DNA from: Pseudarthrobacter sp. BIM B-2242
GTDB taxonomy: Bacteria > Actinomycetota > Actinomycetes > Actinomycetales > Micrococcaceae
Length of the DNA stretch: 64,000 nt
Assembly: GCF_014764445.1 (NCBI RefSeq)
Contig: NZ_CP061721.1
Location: forward strand, 2,170,001-2,234,000
Reading direction: 5' to 3'
Part shown: piece after piece, positions 1-8,447 of the stretch
How the letters are laid out: each line of letters begins with the position of its first letter
Position numbering within the stretch: position 1 is the stretch's first letter
Notes under the pieces: generated by a model
What the model saw: the letters and a program-made list of their open reading frames with translations, nothing else
What the model was told of the DNA's origin: nothing
The model's database searches: none
Program-made: the position numbers and the translations under genes

Positions 1-140
1 CGGCATTCCGGTTGTTTCCGGATACCGGGCGGCTAGCTAAGCAGAAGGATCGCACGCATGCAACCACTTTAGCGCACCCGCCCCTTCCCCTAAACGTAAG
101 TCGCCCCGAGCGGCTGTATAGACCGGCTCGGACATGCCGA

Positions 141-203
141 GCTGTTAAGGGGGCCCGGGAGCGGCTTCGGGCGTCCGCGAAGCGGCGGGGCCCCCTTAAC
201 AGC
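141..203 (-). terminator. Nested hairpin downstream of glpK
   Basis: Perfect 16-bp inverted repeat (141-156 and 188-203, beginning GCTGTTAAGGGGG) enclosing a smaller hairpin with arms GCTTCG/CGAAGC (164-169 and 178-183). It begins 22 bases past the glpK stop, so it most likely ends the glp transcript; its symmetry could also stop transcription entering from the left. The remaining 1-140 shows no gene I can support. Confidence 0.7.
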
Positions 204-224
204 GAAGACATAGGCTCGCCGGGT

Positions 225-1739
225 CTACTTCACGTCCTCGTCGACCCAGTCCATGGACTTCGTCACGGCCTTCTTCCACAGGCGCATCTGGCGGTCCTGC
301 TCGGCCTGGTCAAGCTGCGGTTCCCAGCGCTTGTCCTCGGACCAGTTGGCCGACAGCTCGCCGAGGTCCTTCCAGAACCCGACGGCGAGTCCCGCAGCGT
401 AGGCGGCACCCAGGGCAGTGGTTTCCACAACCTTGGGCCGGATCACCGGAACGCCCAGGATGTCAGCCTGGAACTGCATCAGCGCATCGTTGGCCACCAT
501 GCCGCCGTCGACCTTCAACTCTGTAAGCGGCACGCCGGAGTCCGCGTTGACGGCGTCGAGCACCTCGCGGGTCTGGAAGGCCGTGGCCTCAAGCGCGGCG
601 CGGGCAATGTGGTTCTTGTTGACGAACCGGGTGAGGCCCACAATGGCGCCTCGGGCATCCGAACGCCAGTACGGCGCGAAGAGCCCCGAGAATGCCGGAA
701 CGATGTAGACACCGCCGTTGTCCTTGACGGAAGCCGCCAGGGTCTCCACTTCCGGGGCGCTGCTGATCAGGCCAAGGTTGTCGCGCAGCCACTGGATCAG
801 GGAACCGGTGACCGCGATGGAGCCTTCCAGCGCATAGTGCGTCGGTGCGTCCCCGAGCTTGTACCCCACGGTGGTGAGCAGGCCGTTCTTCGAGTGGATG
901 ATCTCTTCGCCCGTGTTGAAGATCAGGAAGCAGCCGGTCCCGTACGTGTTTTTAGCCTCACCGGCTTCGAAGGCCGCCTGGCCGAACGTCGCAGCCTGCT
1001 GGTCACCGAGGATGCCGGCTACCGGCACTTCGCGCAGCAATTGGGATGTGTGCACGGTGCCGTAGACCTCGGAGGAGGACTTGATGGCCGGCATCATGCT
1101 CAGCGGAACTCCGAAGATCCCCAGGATCTCTTCGTCCCAGCTCAGGGTCTCGAGGTCCATAAACATGGTTCGGGAAGCGTTGGTGACGTCCGTCACGTGC
1201 ACTCCGCCGTCCACGCCGCCGGTCAGGTTCCAGAGGACCCAGGAGTCCGTATTGCCGAAGACCAGGTCACCGGCCTCTGCCTTGGCCCTGGCACCATCCA
1301 CGTTGTCCAGAATCCACTTGATCTTTGTTCCCGAGAAGTAGGTTGCCAGGGGAAGGCCCACCTTCTGCTTGAACCGTTCCGGACCGCCGTCCTTCGCCAG
1401 TTCGTCCACGATGCCCTGCGTACGGGTGTCCTGCCACACGATGGCGTTGTATACGGCTTCGCCGGTTGTCTTATCCCACACCACCGCGGTTTCGCGCTGG
1501 TTGGTGATCCCGACGGCGGCGATATCGTGACGCGTCAGGTTCGCCTTGGAGAGGGCTGAACCGATGACCTCCCGGGTGTTGTTCCAGATCTCGGCGGGGT
1601 TGTGCTCCACCCAGCCCGCCTGCGGGAAGATCTGTTCGTGCTCCATCTGGCCGGACGAAACGATGGTGCCGCTGTGGTCGAAGATGATGGCGCGTGAGCT
1701 GGTGGTGCCCTGGTCGATGGCGATTACGTACTGGTTCAT
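225..1739 (-). CDS. glpK: Glycerol kinase
   Basis: Cytoplasmic FGGY-family kinase that phosphorylates glycerol with ATP to sn-glycerol 3-phosphate. The 504-residue product has the usual family length. The N-terminal phosphate-binding motif [10 protein letters not shown] is at about residues 7-16, the sugar-binding stretch NQRET at about 80-84, the GDQQAA segment near 245 and the C-terminal GGMVAND adenosine loop near 408. The ATG is preceded by AAGGACG at SD distance. It is the last gene of a glpD-glpF-glpK operon: glpF delivers glycerol, GlpK traps it, and GlpD oxidises the product. Nothing is truncated or odd. Confidence 0.98.
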   Translation of the reverse strand: MNQYVIAIDQGTTSSRAIIFDHSGTIVSSGQMEHEQIFPQAGWVEHNPAEIWNNTREVIGSALSKANLTRHDIAAVGITNQRETAVVWDKTTGEAVYNAIVWQDTRTQGIVDELAKDGGPERFKQKVGLPLATYFSGTKIKWILDNVDGARAKAEAGDLVFGNTDSWVLWNLTGGVDGGVHVTDVTNASRTMFMDLETLSWDEEILGIFGVPLSMMPAIKSSSEVYGTVHTSQLLREVPVAGILGDQQAATFGQAAFEAGEAKNTYGTGCFLIFNTGEEIIHSKNGLLTTVGYKLGDAPTHYALEGSIAVTGSLIQWLRDNLGLISSAPEVETLAASVKDNGGVYIVPAFSGLFAPYWRSDARGAIVGLTRFVNKNHIARAALEATAFQTREVLDAVNADSGVPLTELKVDGGMVANDALMQFQADILGVPVIRPKVVETTALGAAYAAGLAVGFWKDLGELSANWSEDKRWEPQLDQAEQDRQMRLWKKAVTKSMDWVDEDVK

Positions 1740-1781
1740 GGTGACGTCCTTGTCTGTATGCAGGGTTTGGTTGCTGAACGG

Positions 1782-2534
1782 TCAGGCTGCGGCGGTGATG
1801 ATGATCGGAGCAAGCTTGGCAACGATTCCGCCCAGGGCGCCGCCAACGAGCGGGCCGACGACCGGGATCCAGGAGTAGCCCCAGTCGCTTGAACCTTTGC
1901 CCCGGATGGGCAGCAGGGCGTGGGCGATGCGCGGACCGAGGTCACGGGCGGGGTTGATGGCATAGCCGGTAGGCCCGCCCAGGGAAACGCCGATGCCGAC
2001 CACCAGGAGTGCTACTGCGAGCGGCCCCAGGCCGGAGGGTGTCCCGCCAAAGGTGAGGATCACGAACACCAGGACGAACGTGCCGATGATTTCGGTGATC
2101 AGGTTCCACGGGGTGGAGCGGATCGCGGGGCCGGTGGAGAACACAGCGAGCTTGCTGGCGACTGCCTCTTCGGCGTCGAAGTGCTGCTTATAGGCGAGCC
2201 AGCACACCACTGCACCCAGGAAGGCACCCAGCATCTCGCCGCCAAAGTAGGTCAGCGTAGACGCCACGTCGACGGGTACGCCCGGTGCATACTCCGCCTT
2301 GCCATTGACCAGCAGCCCCAGGGTCACGGCGGGATTCAGGTGCGCACCGGACTTGGCTGCGACGAAAACGCCCGCAAAGACGGCAATACCCCATCCCCAG
2401 GTGACCATCAGGAATCCGCCGCTGTTACCTTTGGTGCCTTTTAGCGCCACATTGGCTACGACGCCGCAACCCAACAGGGTGAGCATCATCGTTCCGAACA
2501 CCTCGGAAAGAAACACAATTCCAAGAGACATCAT
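1782..2534 (-). CDS. glpF: Glycerol uptake facilitator (MIP family)
   Basis: Inner-membrane channel of the major intrinsic protein family, about 250 residues with six membrane segments. Both NPA boxes are present: NPAV at residues 67-70 and NPARD at 194-198. The Asp after the second NPAR box is typical of aquaglyceroporins rather than water-only channels, so glycerol is the likely substrate, as the flanking glpD and glpK suggest. Two consecutive ATG codons follow AGGAG; the second (2531) has the better SD spacing (7 nt against 4), so the true start may be one codon downstream. The gap to glpK is 42 bp. Confidence 0.95.
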   Translation of the reverse strand: MMSLGIVFLSEVFGTMMLTLLGCGVVANVALKGTKGNSGGFLMVTWGWGIAVFAGVFVAAKSGAHLNPAVTLGLLVNGKAEYAPGVPVDVASTLTYFGGEMLGAFLGAVVCWLAYKQHFDAEEAVASKLAVFSTGPAIRSTPWNLITEIIGTFVLVFVILTFGGTPSGLGPLAVALLVVGIGVSLGGPTGYAINPARDLGPRIAHALLPIRGKGSSDWGYSWIPVVGPLVGGALGGIVAKLAPIIITAAA

Positions 2535-2584
2535 TGACTCCTTTTGTTTTCTGTTGCGGTCCCTCGCGGGTTGAAGGACCGTTC

Positions 2585-2610
2585 ACCGGAACGCGCTTTA
2601 GCGTGCCGGT
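2585..2610 (-). other. Hairpin between glpD and glpF
   Basis: ACCGG-a-ACGC, a six-base loop, then GCGT-g-CCGGT forms a 10-bp stem with one mismatch, just after the glpD stop and before glpF. There is no T-run, so a processing or partial attenuation element is more plausible than a strong terminator. Confidence 0.35.
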
Positions 2611-2626
2611 TGCAGCCTGGAACTGC

Positions 2627-4438
2627 CTAGGCAACCAGGCTGTGGATCTGTACGCGGTGGAACCGCTCTAGCACCTCCCTGGCGTGACGGATTTCGGCCC
2701 AGCGTTTTTCTGCGTCCCAGCCCAGCGGACCGGCGAGCACCTCACACACCTCGTTGAGCAGCTCGCCCGTGACCAGCCCCCGAAAGGCAAGGGACGTACG
2801 TCGGATGAGGACATCTACAAGATGTCCGATCTGCTCATGCCCGGCCATGTACTCCAGTTCGCGGACGCTGAGCTCACGGGTTGAGGAGAGCATCCGGTCA
2901 GGACCGCCGTCCAGGTAGCGGATGACGTCTCCGGCACGGGTGCCGTAGCGCGTCAGCAGGACCTCAGTCCTTGCGGCGTCGCGGGTCTCCGATACGTGGG
3001 CCTTGATCCATTTCTGGATCCCGGCCTGGTCCGCGGGGAATCCGGCGCCGCCGCCGATGGCAAGCGACGCCGTCGATACGGTCCGTTCGGTACCCAGCTC
3101 TGCCAGCACCTTGTCTGTCAGGTGTTCGGCGAGGGCGCGGAAGGTTGTCCACTTGCCGCCCACCAGGCTGAGTACGACGGCGCCTGTGACGCTGTCCTGC
3201 CGCTCGATGCGGTAGTCCCGGGAGACAAATCCGGGCTGGGTTGCGTCGTGACGCGGCAGCGGGCGGACACCCGAAAACGTGTAGACGATATCTTCAGGCT
3301 TTACCGGGATGTCCGGAAAGACGTGGCCAATGAGTTCGAGGAAGTAGTCGATTTCCCCATCCGTGCACACTGCGTCTTCGCCCATGTCGGCATCCACGTC
3401 GGTGGTGCCCACGAGGACCCGGTCCCCCATGGGATAGATCAGGACAATCCGGCCGTCGGTGTGTTCAAAGAAGATCTCCCGGCCCTGGCACGCGTCAAGA
3501 AGTTCCGGGTGGTCCAGCACGATGTGCGATCCCTTGGTGCCGCCCATGAACGTCGACGCGGCGCCCATGGCCTGGTTGGTCAGGTCCACCCACGCCCCGG
3601 TGGTGTTGACGATGACGTCCGCCGTGAAATCAAAGACGCCGCCGGTGAGTTCGTCACGGAGCCGGACCGTGCTGCCGGAGGGGCTGCTGCCGGCAGCAGC
3701 CCCGGCGGTGCCCGGAACCATGGACTGGAGCGACACATAGTTGCTGGCCCGCGCCCCGGTCTGCGCGGAAACACCGCGGGACTGTCCGGCCTTTTCGCCG
3801 TCCTGGAGCACGTCGAGGGTGAGCCGCTCGGGATTGTGCACGGAGGCATCAAAGTAGGTTGCGGCGTACTTGATGCCGGGGTGGAGGCGCGGGAGTTCGG
3901 CCAGGGCACGCTTCCGGCCGCGGAACTGGTGGCGCGGGACGGTGCCGCCGTCGCGGGAAAACGAGTCGTACAGGCTGAGCCCCAGCTTGATCAGGAAAGC
4001 GCCGCGTTCCTTCGGCTTGCCCTGTTTGTGGGTCAGGAACCGCACGGGTGCCGAAAGTACACCGGAGAAGGTGCTGAAGATGGGGATGGTGGTCTGGAGC
4101 GGCTTGACGTAGTGGGGGGCAATCCGCAGGAGCCGGTTACGCTCCACCACCGATTCCTGGACCAGGCGGAATTCACCGTTCTCGAGGTAGCGGATGCCGC
4201 CGTGGATCATGTGGGACGAGGCGCCGCTGGCACCTTGGCAGTAGTCGCCGCGCTCAACCAGGGCAACATCCACACCCTGCAGGGCCAGGTCCCGGAACGT
4301 GCCGACGCCGTTAATACCGCCGCCGATGATCAGCACTTTAGCGTGCGGCCGCTCCCGGAGTGCCTCCAGCGAGGCTCGTGCATTTTTGGCGGGAGACGGC
4401 ATGGCTCCACCGTGGCCGAATAAGTTCCTGGGTCCCAA
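2627..4438 (-). CDS. glpD: Glycerol-3-phosphate dehydrogenase (FAD-dependent)
   Basis: Membrane-associated flavoprotein that oxidises glycerol 3-phosphate to dihydroxyacetone phosphate and passes electrons to the quinone pool. The product is about 603 residues with a Rossmann FAD motif (IIGGGINGVG) near residues 36-45, the family signature GASSHMIHGGIRYL near 70-83, and a C-terminal DAO_C region. The start is taken as TTG 4438 because AAGGAG (4445-4450) lies six bases upstream; the internal ATG at 4402 (MPSPAKNA) has GGAG only two bases away, too close. First gene of glpD-glpF-glpK, divergent from a SorC-type regulator and driven by the promoter at 4501-4530. Confidence 0.95.
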   Translation of the reverse strand: MGPRNLFGHGGAMPSPAKNARASLEALRERPHAKVLIIGGGINGVGTFRDLALQGVDVALVERGDYCQGASGASSHMIHGGIRYLENGEFRLVQESVVERNRLLRIAPHYVKPLQTTIPIFSTFSGVLSAPVRFLTHKQGKPKERGAFLIKLGLSLYDSFSRDGGTVPRHQFRGRKRALAELPRLHPGIKYAATYFDASVHNPERLTLDVLQDGEKAGQSRGVSAQTGARASNYVSLQSMVPGTAGAAAGSSPSGSTVRLRDELTGGVFDFTADVIVNTTGAWVDLTNQAMGAASTFMGGTKGSHIVLDHPELLDACQGREIFFEHTDGRIVLIYPMGDRVLVGTTDVDADMGEDAVCTDGEIDYFLELIGHVFPDIPVKPEDIVYTFSGVRPLPRHDATQPGFVSRDYRIERQDSVTGAVVLSLVGGKWTTFRALAEHLTDKVLAELGTERTVSTASLAIGGGAGFPADQAGIQKWIKAHVSETRDAARTEVLLTRYGTRAGDVIRYLDGGPDRMLSSTRELSVRELEYMAGHEQIGHLVDVLIRRTSLAFRGLVTGELLNEVCEVLAGPLGWDAEKRWAEIRHAREVLERFHRVQIHSLVA

Positions 4439-4500
4439 AAACTGCTCCTTGGGTTTAGTCCTTGGGGCTACCTTCGCAGGTCAGCCGCCCTTCTTCAACT

Positions 4501-4530
4501 ATTGTTTGGACTAATGGAAAATGGAGTCAA
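4501..4530 (-). promoter_or_regulatory. Candidate glpDFK promoter
   Basis: On the minus strand TTGACT (4525-4530) and AACAAT (4501-4506) are 18 bp apart, a reasonable sigma-A promoter reading into glpD with a leader of roughly 55-60 nt. A TGCAC palindrome lies directly upstream of the -35 box, placed for activator or repressor binding. Confidence 0.5.
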
Positions 4531-4536
4531 GCTCTA

Positions 4537-4550
4537 TGCACAAACGTGCA
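4537..4550. promoter_or_regulatory. Candidate regulator operator
   Basis: TGCACAAACGTGCA is a perfect 5-bp inverted repeat with a 4-bp spacer, located between the putative glpD -35 box and the ATG of the divergent SorC-family regulator. Its position suggests the regulator's own site controlling both directions; the binding itself is inference. Confidence 0.4.
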
Positions 4551-4563
4551 GAATGGAAGCGAT

Positions 4564-5538
4564 ATGACGCTCTCACGCCACTCGGATGCGCTCCGGGCTG
4601 CACAGATGTATTACCTGCAGGACCTGACCATGGATGCGATCGCCAGGGAGCTCCGAACGTCCCGGTCCACTGTTTCCAGGCTCCTTTCCGCCGCCCGCGA
4701 CACAGGCCTTGTCCAGATCCAGATCCGCAACCCCCTGGACACGGGCCCCGAGCTGGAGAGCATCATCCGCAGGGAGTACAACGTGGACGTCCACGTTGTC
4801 CCGGTGCTTGAATCCCTCAACGAGGCCGAAACCCTGGACCGGGTGGCCCTGCAGGCCGCGCGCACCATCGGCCCGCTCGTCGACTCCAACGCGATCATCG
4901 GCGTCGCCTGGGGGTCCACGCTTAGCGCCGTCAGCAGGCACCTGACACGGAAGATCACCCATGACACGGTGGTGGTCCAGCTGAACGGAGCCGGAAACAT
5001 GCACACCACTGGCATTACATACGCCAGCGACATCATGCGCCGCTTTGGCAGTGCCTATGGCGCCCGGGTGGAACAGTTCCCCGTGCCGGCTTTTTTTGAC
5101 CACGCCGCCACCAAGACCGCCATGTGGAATGAGCGCAGCGTGCAGCGCATCCTTGCCCTGCAGGCCCGGATGAGCATCGCCATTTTCGGGGTTGGTTCCG
5201 TTGAAGCCGACTACCCCAGCCACGTATACGCCGGCGGCTACCTGGACGAAAACGACCTTCGGATGCTGGCCAGTTCGGATGTGGTGGGCGATGTTGCCAC
5301 CGTGTTCTTCCGGCGCGACGGATCCTCCCACGGCATTGTGCTCAACGAACGCTCAACAGGACCGGCACTCTCGGAGCTGCGGCAGGTCCGGCGCCGGATC
5401 TGCGTTGTGTCCGGGGCATCGAAGATCAACGGGCTCCGTGGTGCACTCTCCGCAGGCCTCGCCACGGACCTGATCCTGGACGAAGCCACAGCGCGCCGAC
5501 TGGTGGGTTTCGGCGGGGTCTTGTCATCGAATGGGTAA
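4564..5538 (+). CDS. SorC/DeoR-type sugar-binding transcriptional regulator
   Basis: A 324-residue DNA-binding regulator. The N-terminal helix-turn-helix is visible at about residues 15-40 (YLQDLTMDAIARELRTSRST), followed by the SorC effector domain, which resembles sugar-phosphate isomerase folds and usually senses a phosphorylated sugar or polyol. An upstream in-frame extension (to 4462) is rejected because GGAAG sits properly before the ATG at 4564 and the extension would cover the promoter region. It diverges from glpDFK, so glycerol 3-phosphate or dihydroxyacetone phosphate is a plausible effector; this is inference. Its stop lies 10 bp before the aldo/keto reductase start. Confidence 0.88.
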   Translation: MTLSRHSDALRAAQMYYLQDLTMDAIARELRTSRSTVSRLLSAARDTGLVQIQIRNPLDTGPELESIIRREYNVDVHVVPVLESLNEAETLDRVALQAARTIGPLVDSNAIIGVAWGSTLSAVSRHLTRKITHDTVVVQLNGAGNMHTTGITYASDIMRRFGSAYGARVEQFPVPAFFDHAATKTAMWNERSVQRILALQARMSIAIFGVGSVEADYPSHVYAGGYLDENDLRMLASSDVVGDVATVFFRRDGSSHGIVLNERSTGPALSELRQVRRRICVVSGASKINGLRGALSAGLATDLILDEATARRLVGFGGVLSSNG

Positions 5539-5548
5539 AGTCAGTCGT

Positions 5549-6418
5549 ATGAAACCCTCTCCCCGCCTCAGTCTCAACAACGGCGTGCTGATCGACCAGT
5601 TGGGTTACGGGCTCTACAAGGTTCCGGCCCACGACGCGTCATCGCTGGTGGCCATTGCCCTGGGCACCGGCTACCGCCATCTCGACACCGCCGCGATGTA
5701 CGGCAACGAAAGCGGTGTGGCGAAAGCACTGGGCGCGGCGATTGATGCCGACGGCGGCAGCGGAGGTTCCGGGGAAGCCTCGCCGGGGCTCCGGCGTGAG
5801 GACGTCTTTGTCACCACCAAGGTCTGGAACGATGACCACGGGTACGACGCCACGCTCCGGGCCTTTGACACCTCCATGATCAACCTGGGCCTGGATTACG
5901 TGGACATGTACCTGATCCATTGGCCCTGCGCCCGGCGGGGTCTTTTCGCCGAGACGTACAGGGCCATGGAAACGCTTTACCGTGAAGGGAAGGTCCGGGC
6001 CATCGGGGTCTGCAACTTCCAGCCGGTGCACCTGGACCGGCTGCTCGAGAGCGCTGAAGTGGTGCCGGCGGTAAACCAGATTGAACTGCACCCCTGGCTG
6101 CAGCAGGCGGAACTCAGGGAAAAGCACCACAGCCTGGGGATCCTGACGGAAGCCTGGAGCCCGCTGGGCCGCGGGCAGGTGCTGGCAGATCCCGTGGTGC
6201 TGGCCCTGGCGGCTGAACACCGCAGGACAGCTGCCCAGATCATCCTTCGATGGCACATCCAGCTCGGGAACATCGCCATCCCCAAAGCAAGCTCCGAGGC
6301 CCGGATCCGGGAAAACCTGGACGTCTTCGGCTTTGCCCTGTCAGACCGCGACATGGCAGCTTTGGCTGAACTTGACCGCGGGCAGCGCACCGGCTCCCAC
6401 CCTGACAACGTCAACTAG
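5549..6418 (+). CDS. Aldo/keto reductase (2,5-diketogluconate reductase-like)
   Basis: NADPH-dependent cytosolic oxidoreductase with a TIM-barrel fold, 289 residues. The catalytic tetrad is readable: Asp and Tyr in the segment YRHLDTAAMYGNE near residue 45, Lys in FVTTKVWND near 90, and His in YLIHWP near 124. The C-terminal cofactor signature IPKASSEARIRENL is near 247-260. The start at 5549 gives the MKPSPRLSLNNG N-terminus usual for the family; an earlier ATG at 5531 overlaps the regulator's stop. It follows the SorC regulator closely and is probably co-transcribed with it. The substrate cannot be told from sequence. Confidence 0.93.
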   Translation: MKPSPRLSLNNGVLIDQLGYGLYKVPAHDASSLVAIALGTGYRHLDTAAMYGNESGVAKALGAAIDADGGSGGSGEASPGLRREDVFVTTKVWNDDHGYDATLRAFDTSMINLGLDYVDMYLIHWPCARRGLFAETYRAMETLYREGKVRAIGVCNFQPVHLDRLLESAEVVPAVNQIELHPWLQQAELREKHHSLGILTEAWSPLGRGQVLADPVVLALAAEHRRTAAQIILRWHIQLGNIAIPKASSEARIRENLDVFGFALSDRDMAALAELDRGQRTGSHPDNVN

Positions 6419-6429
6419 GACCGAGGGTC

Positions 6430-7359
6430 ATGAAAACAACTGCCCACCGGCCATCCGACGCGCCGTCCTACTTCAGTGCCGGGCTGGCAGCCCGGACCCG
6501 GGCCGCCGAGATCGAACTTAACGGCAGCACCGTGGCCTACTGGACCTACGAACCAGTGCAGGCCACCGACGACACCCGCACCATCCTTGTCATCCATGGA
6601 TTCCGTGGCGACCACCACGGCCTGCTCCGCGTGGCTGACCGGCTGCCGGAAATGCGCATCATCATGCCCGACCTTCCGGGCTTCGGCAGCTCCGCCGCGT
6701 TCGCGGCCGTTGAACATTCGGTGGAACAGTACGGCGCGTTCATCAGCAGGTTCATGGCTGCACTGGGGCTGGGACCCGAAACCGTCCTGCTGGGGCATTC
6801 CTTTGGCTCAATCGTCGCCGCCCACTTCGTGGCTGCCCATCCCGGGACGGTCACGCCGCTGATCCTCATCAATCCAATCGCCGCGCCGGCCCTGGAAGGC
6901 CCCAAGGGCATCATGACCAAGCTCGCCGTGCTCTATTACCGGCTGGCTGCCCGCCTGCCCCGCACACTGGGGCTGGCGCTGCTGCGCAGCCCGCTGATTG
7001 TCCGGGTCATGAGCGAGGCCATGGCCAAGACCGGCGACAAGGACCTGCGCCGGTTCATCCATGGCCAGCACCACTCCTACTTCAGCGCATTTGCGGACCG
7101 GGACAGCCTGCTTGAGTCATTTACGGCCTCTGTCAGCGGCCACGTCGCTGAAGTCGCAGCGAAGCTCACGCTGCCCGTCCTGCTGGTGGCCGGGGAAAAA
7201 GACGAAATTGCCACCCTCCCGGACCAGCACCACCTTGCCACGCTCCTCCCGGACGGGGTCCTCAAAGTCATTCCCGGCGTCGGCCATCTCATTCACTACG
7301 AGACGCCGGGACCGGCCGCCGGTTTCATCCGCAGCTTCCTTAAGGACCACCCCGCGTGA
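6430..7359 (+). CDS. Alpha/beta hydrolase
   Basis: 309-residue alpha/beta-hydrolase-fold enzyme. The nucleophile elbow GHSFGS (about 122-127) supplies the catalytic Ser, the strand VAGEKDE the likely Asp, and GVGHLIHYE near the C-terminus the His. An HGFRGDHHG oxyanion-hole segment lies near residue 57. There is no signal peptide. Its TGA overlaps the GTG of the following glycosyltransferase (GTGA), so the two are translationally coupled and may act on the same envelope or glycolipid substrate; this is inference. Substrate unknown. Confidence 0.88.
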   Translation: MKTTAHRPSDAPSYFSAGLAARTRAAEIELNGSTVAYWTYEPVQATDDTRTILVIHGFRGDHHGLLRVADRLPEMRIIMPDLPGFGSSAAFAAVEHSVEQYGAFISRFMAALGLGPETVLLGHSFGSIVAAHFVAAHPGTVTPLILINPIAAPALEGPKGIMTKLAVLYYRLAARLPRTLGLALLRSPLIVRVMSEAMAKTGDKDLRRFIHGQHHSYFSAFADRDSLLESFTASVSGHVAEVAAKLTLPVLLVAGEKDEIATLPDQHHLATLLPDGVLKVIPGVGHLIHYETPGPAAGFIRSFLKDHPA

Positions 7360-8447
7360 AGATTGTCATCGATGCACGGTTCACCAGGCTTGACCACCAC
7401 GACGGCATCAGCCGCTACGGGGCCAGCCTGATTGCCGCGGCGGCCAAGCTTGCCGACGTCTCCATGCTGATCAGCGATACGCGGCAGCTGCCCCTGCTCC
7501 CCGACGTTCCGTACACGCTGATCAACAGCCCGCTGTCTCCGCTGGAGCTGTTTGTGGCACGCAAAATCAATCCCCTCGGCGCGGATGTGGTGGTCTGCCC
7601 CATGCAGACCATGGGCAGCTGGGGACGCCGGTACGGCCTGGTGCTGACCCTGCACGACCTCATCTACTATGAGCACCCCGCTCCCCCGGGCTTCCTTCCG
7701 GCACCGGTGCGGGTGCTGTGGCGGCTGTACCACAAGGCCTTCTGGCCCCAGCGCCTCCTGCTTAACCGCGCAGACACCGTGGCCACCATCAGCCGCACCA
7801 CTGAAGCGCTGATGACCAAATACCGGCTGACGAAGCGGCCCGTGCGGATCATCAGCAATGCTCCCCAGCCAGCGCAGGACCCTCGTGATCCTGCGGCCGG
7901 GGCGGACCATTCGCTCGTGTACATGGGTTCGTTTATGCCCTACAAAAACGTGGAGACCATGGTGGCCGGCATGGCCGGACTGCCCGACTTCACCCTGCAC
8001 CTGCTGAGCAGGATCACGCCTGAACGGCGGGCCCAGCTGGAAATCATGGTTCCCGCCGGCGCCAAGGTGGTCTTCCACAACGGTGTTACTGACGACGAAT
8101 ACGCTGTCCTGCTCAAGCGCGCCACCGCCTTGGTGAGCCTCTCCCGCGCCGAAGGGTACGGGCTGCCCCTGGTGGAGGCCATGTCCTTGGGCACACCCGT
8201 GATCGCCAGCGATATCCCGATTTTTCGGGAAGTCGGCGGCGACGCGGCCTCCTACGTTGAGCCCGGCTCCGCCACGGACTTCGCAGCCGCCGTCAAGACC
8301 CTGCGGGATGAAGAGCACTGGCAGGACGTGTCACGCCGTTCCGTGGCCCGCGCGGCGGAGTTCAGCTGGGACGAGTCGGCCCGTCAGCTCGTTGACGTGG
8401 CCCACGACATTGTGGCCACCCGTTCACCCCGCAAGCTTCCGCGCTAA
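7356..8447 (+). CDS. Glycosyltransferase family 4
   Basis: 363-residue GT-B-fold glycosyltransferase. The N-terminal acceptor domain starts MKIVIDARFT; the C-terminal donor domain carries the EX7E motif of family 4 (EGYGLPLVE, about residues 266-274) and a typical VYMGSFMPYKN linker near 187. It starts at GTG 7356, overlapping the hydrolase stop by four bases. It converges on priA, and the two stop codons overlap within CTAA (8444-8447). Donor and acceptor sugars are unknown. It is a lone transferase without visible polysaccharide-cluster partners. Confidence 0.9.
   Translation: MKIVIDARFTRLDHHDGISRYGASLIAAAAKLADVSMLISDTRQLPLLPDVPYTLINSPLSPLELFVARKINPLGADVVVCPMQTMGSWGRRYGLVLTLHDLIYYEHPAPPGFLPAPVRVLWRLYHKAFWPQRLLLNRADTVATISRTTEALMTKYRLTKRPVRIISNAPQPAQDPRDPAAGADHSLVYMGSFMPYKNVETMVAGMAGLPDFTLHLLSRITPERRAQLEIMVPAGAKVVFHNGVTDDEYAVLLKRATALVSLSRAEGYGLPLVEAMSLGTPVIASDIPIFREVGGDAASYVEPGSATDFAAAVKTLRDEEHWQDVSRRSVARAAEFSWDESARQLVDVAHDIVATRSPRKLPR

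Noticed and set aside
12..1559. 515-residue plus-strand open frame opposite glpK
   Set aside because: Antisense shadow; no domain recognisable.
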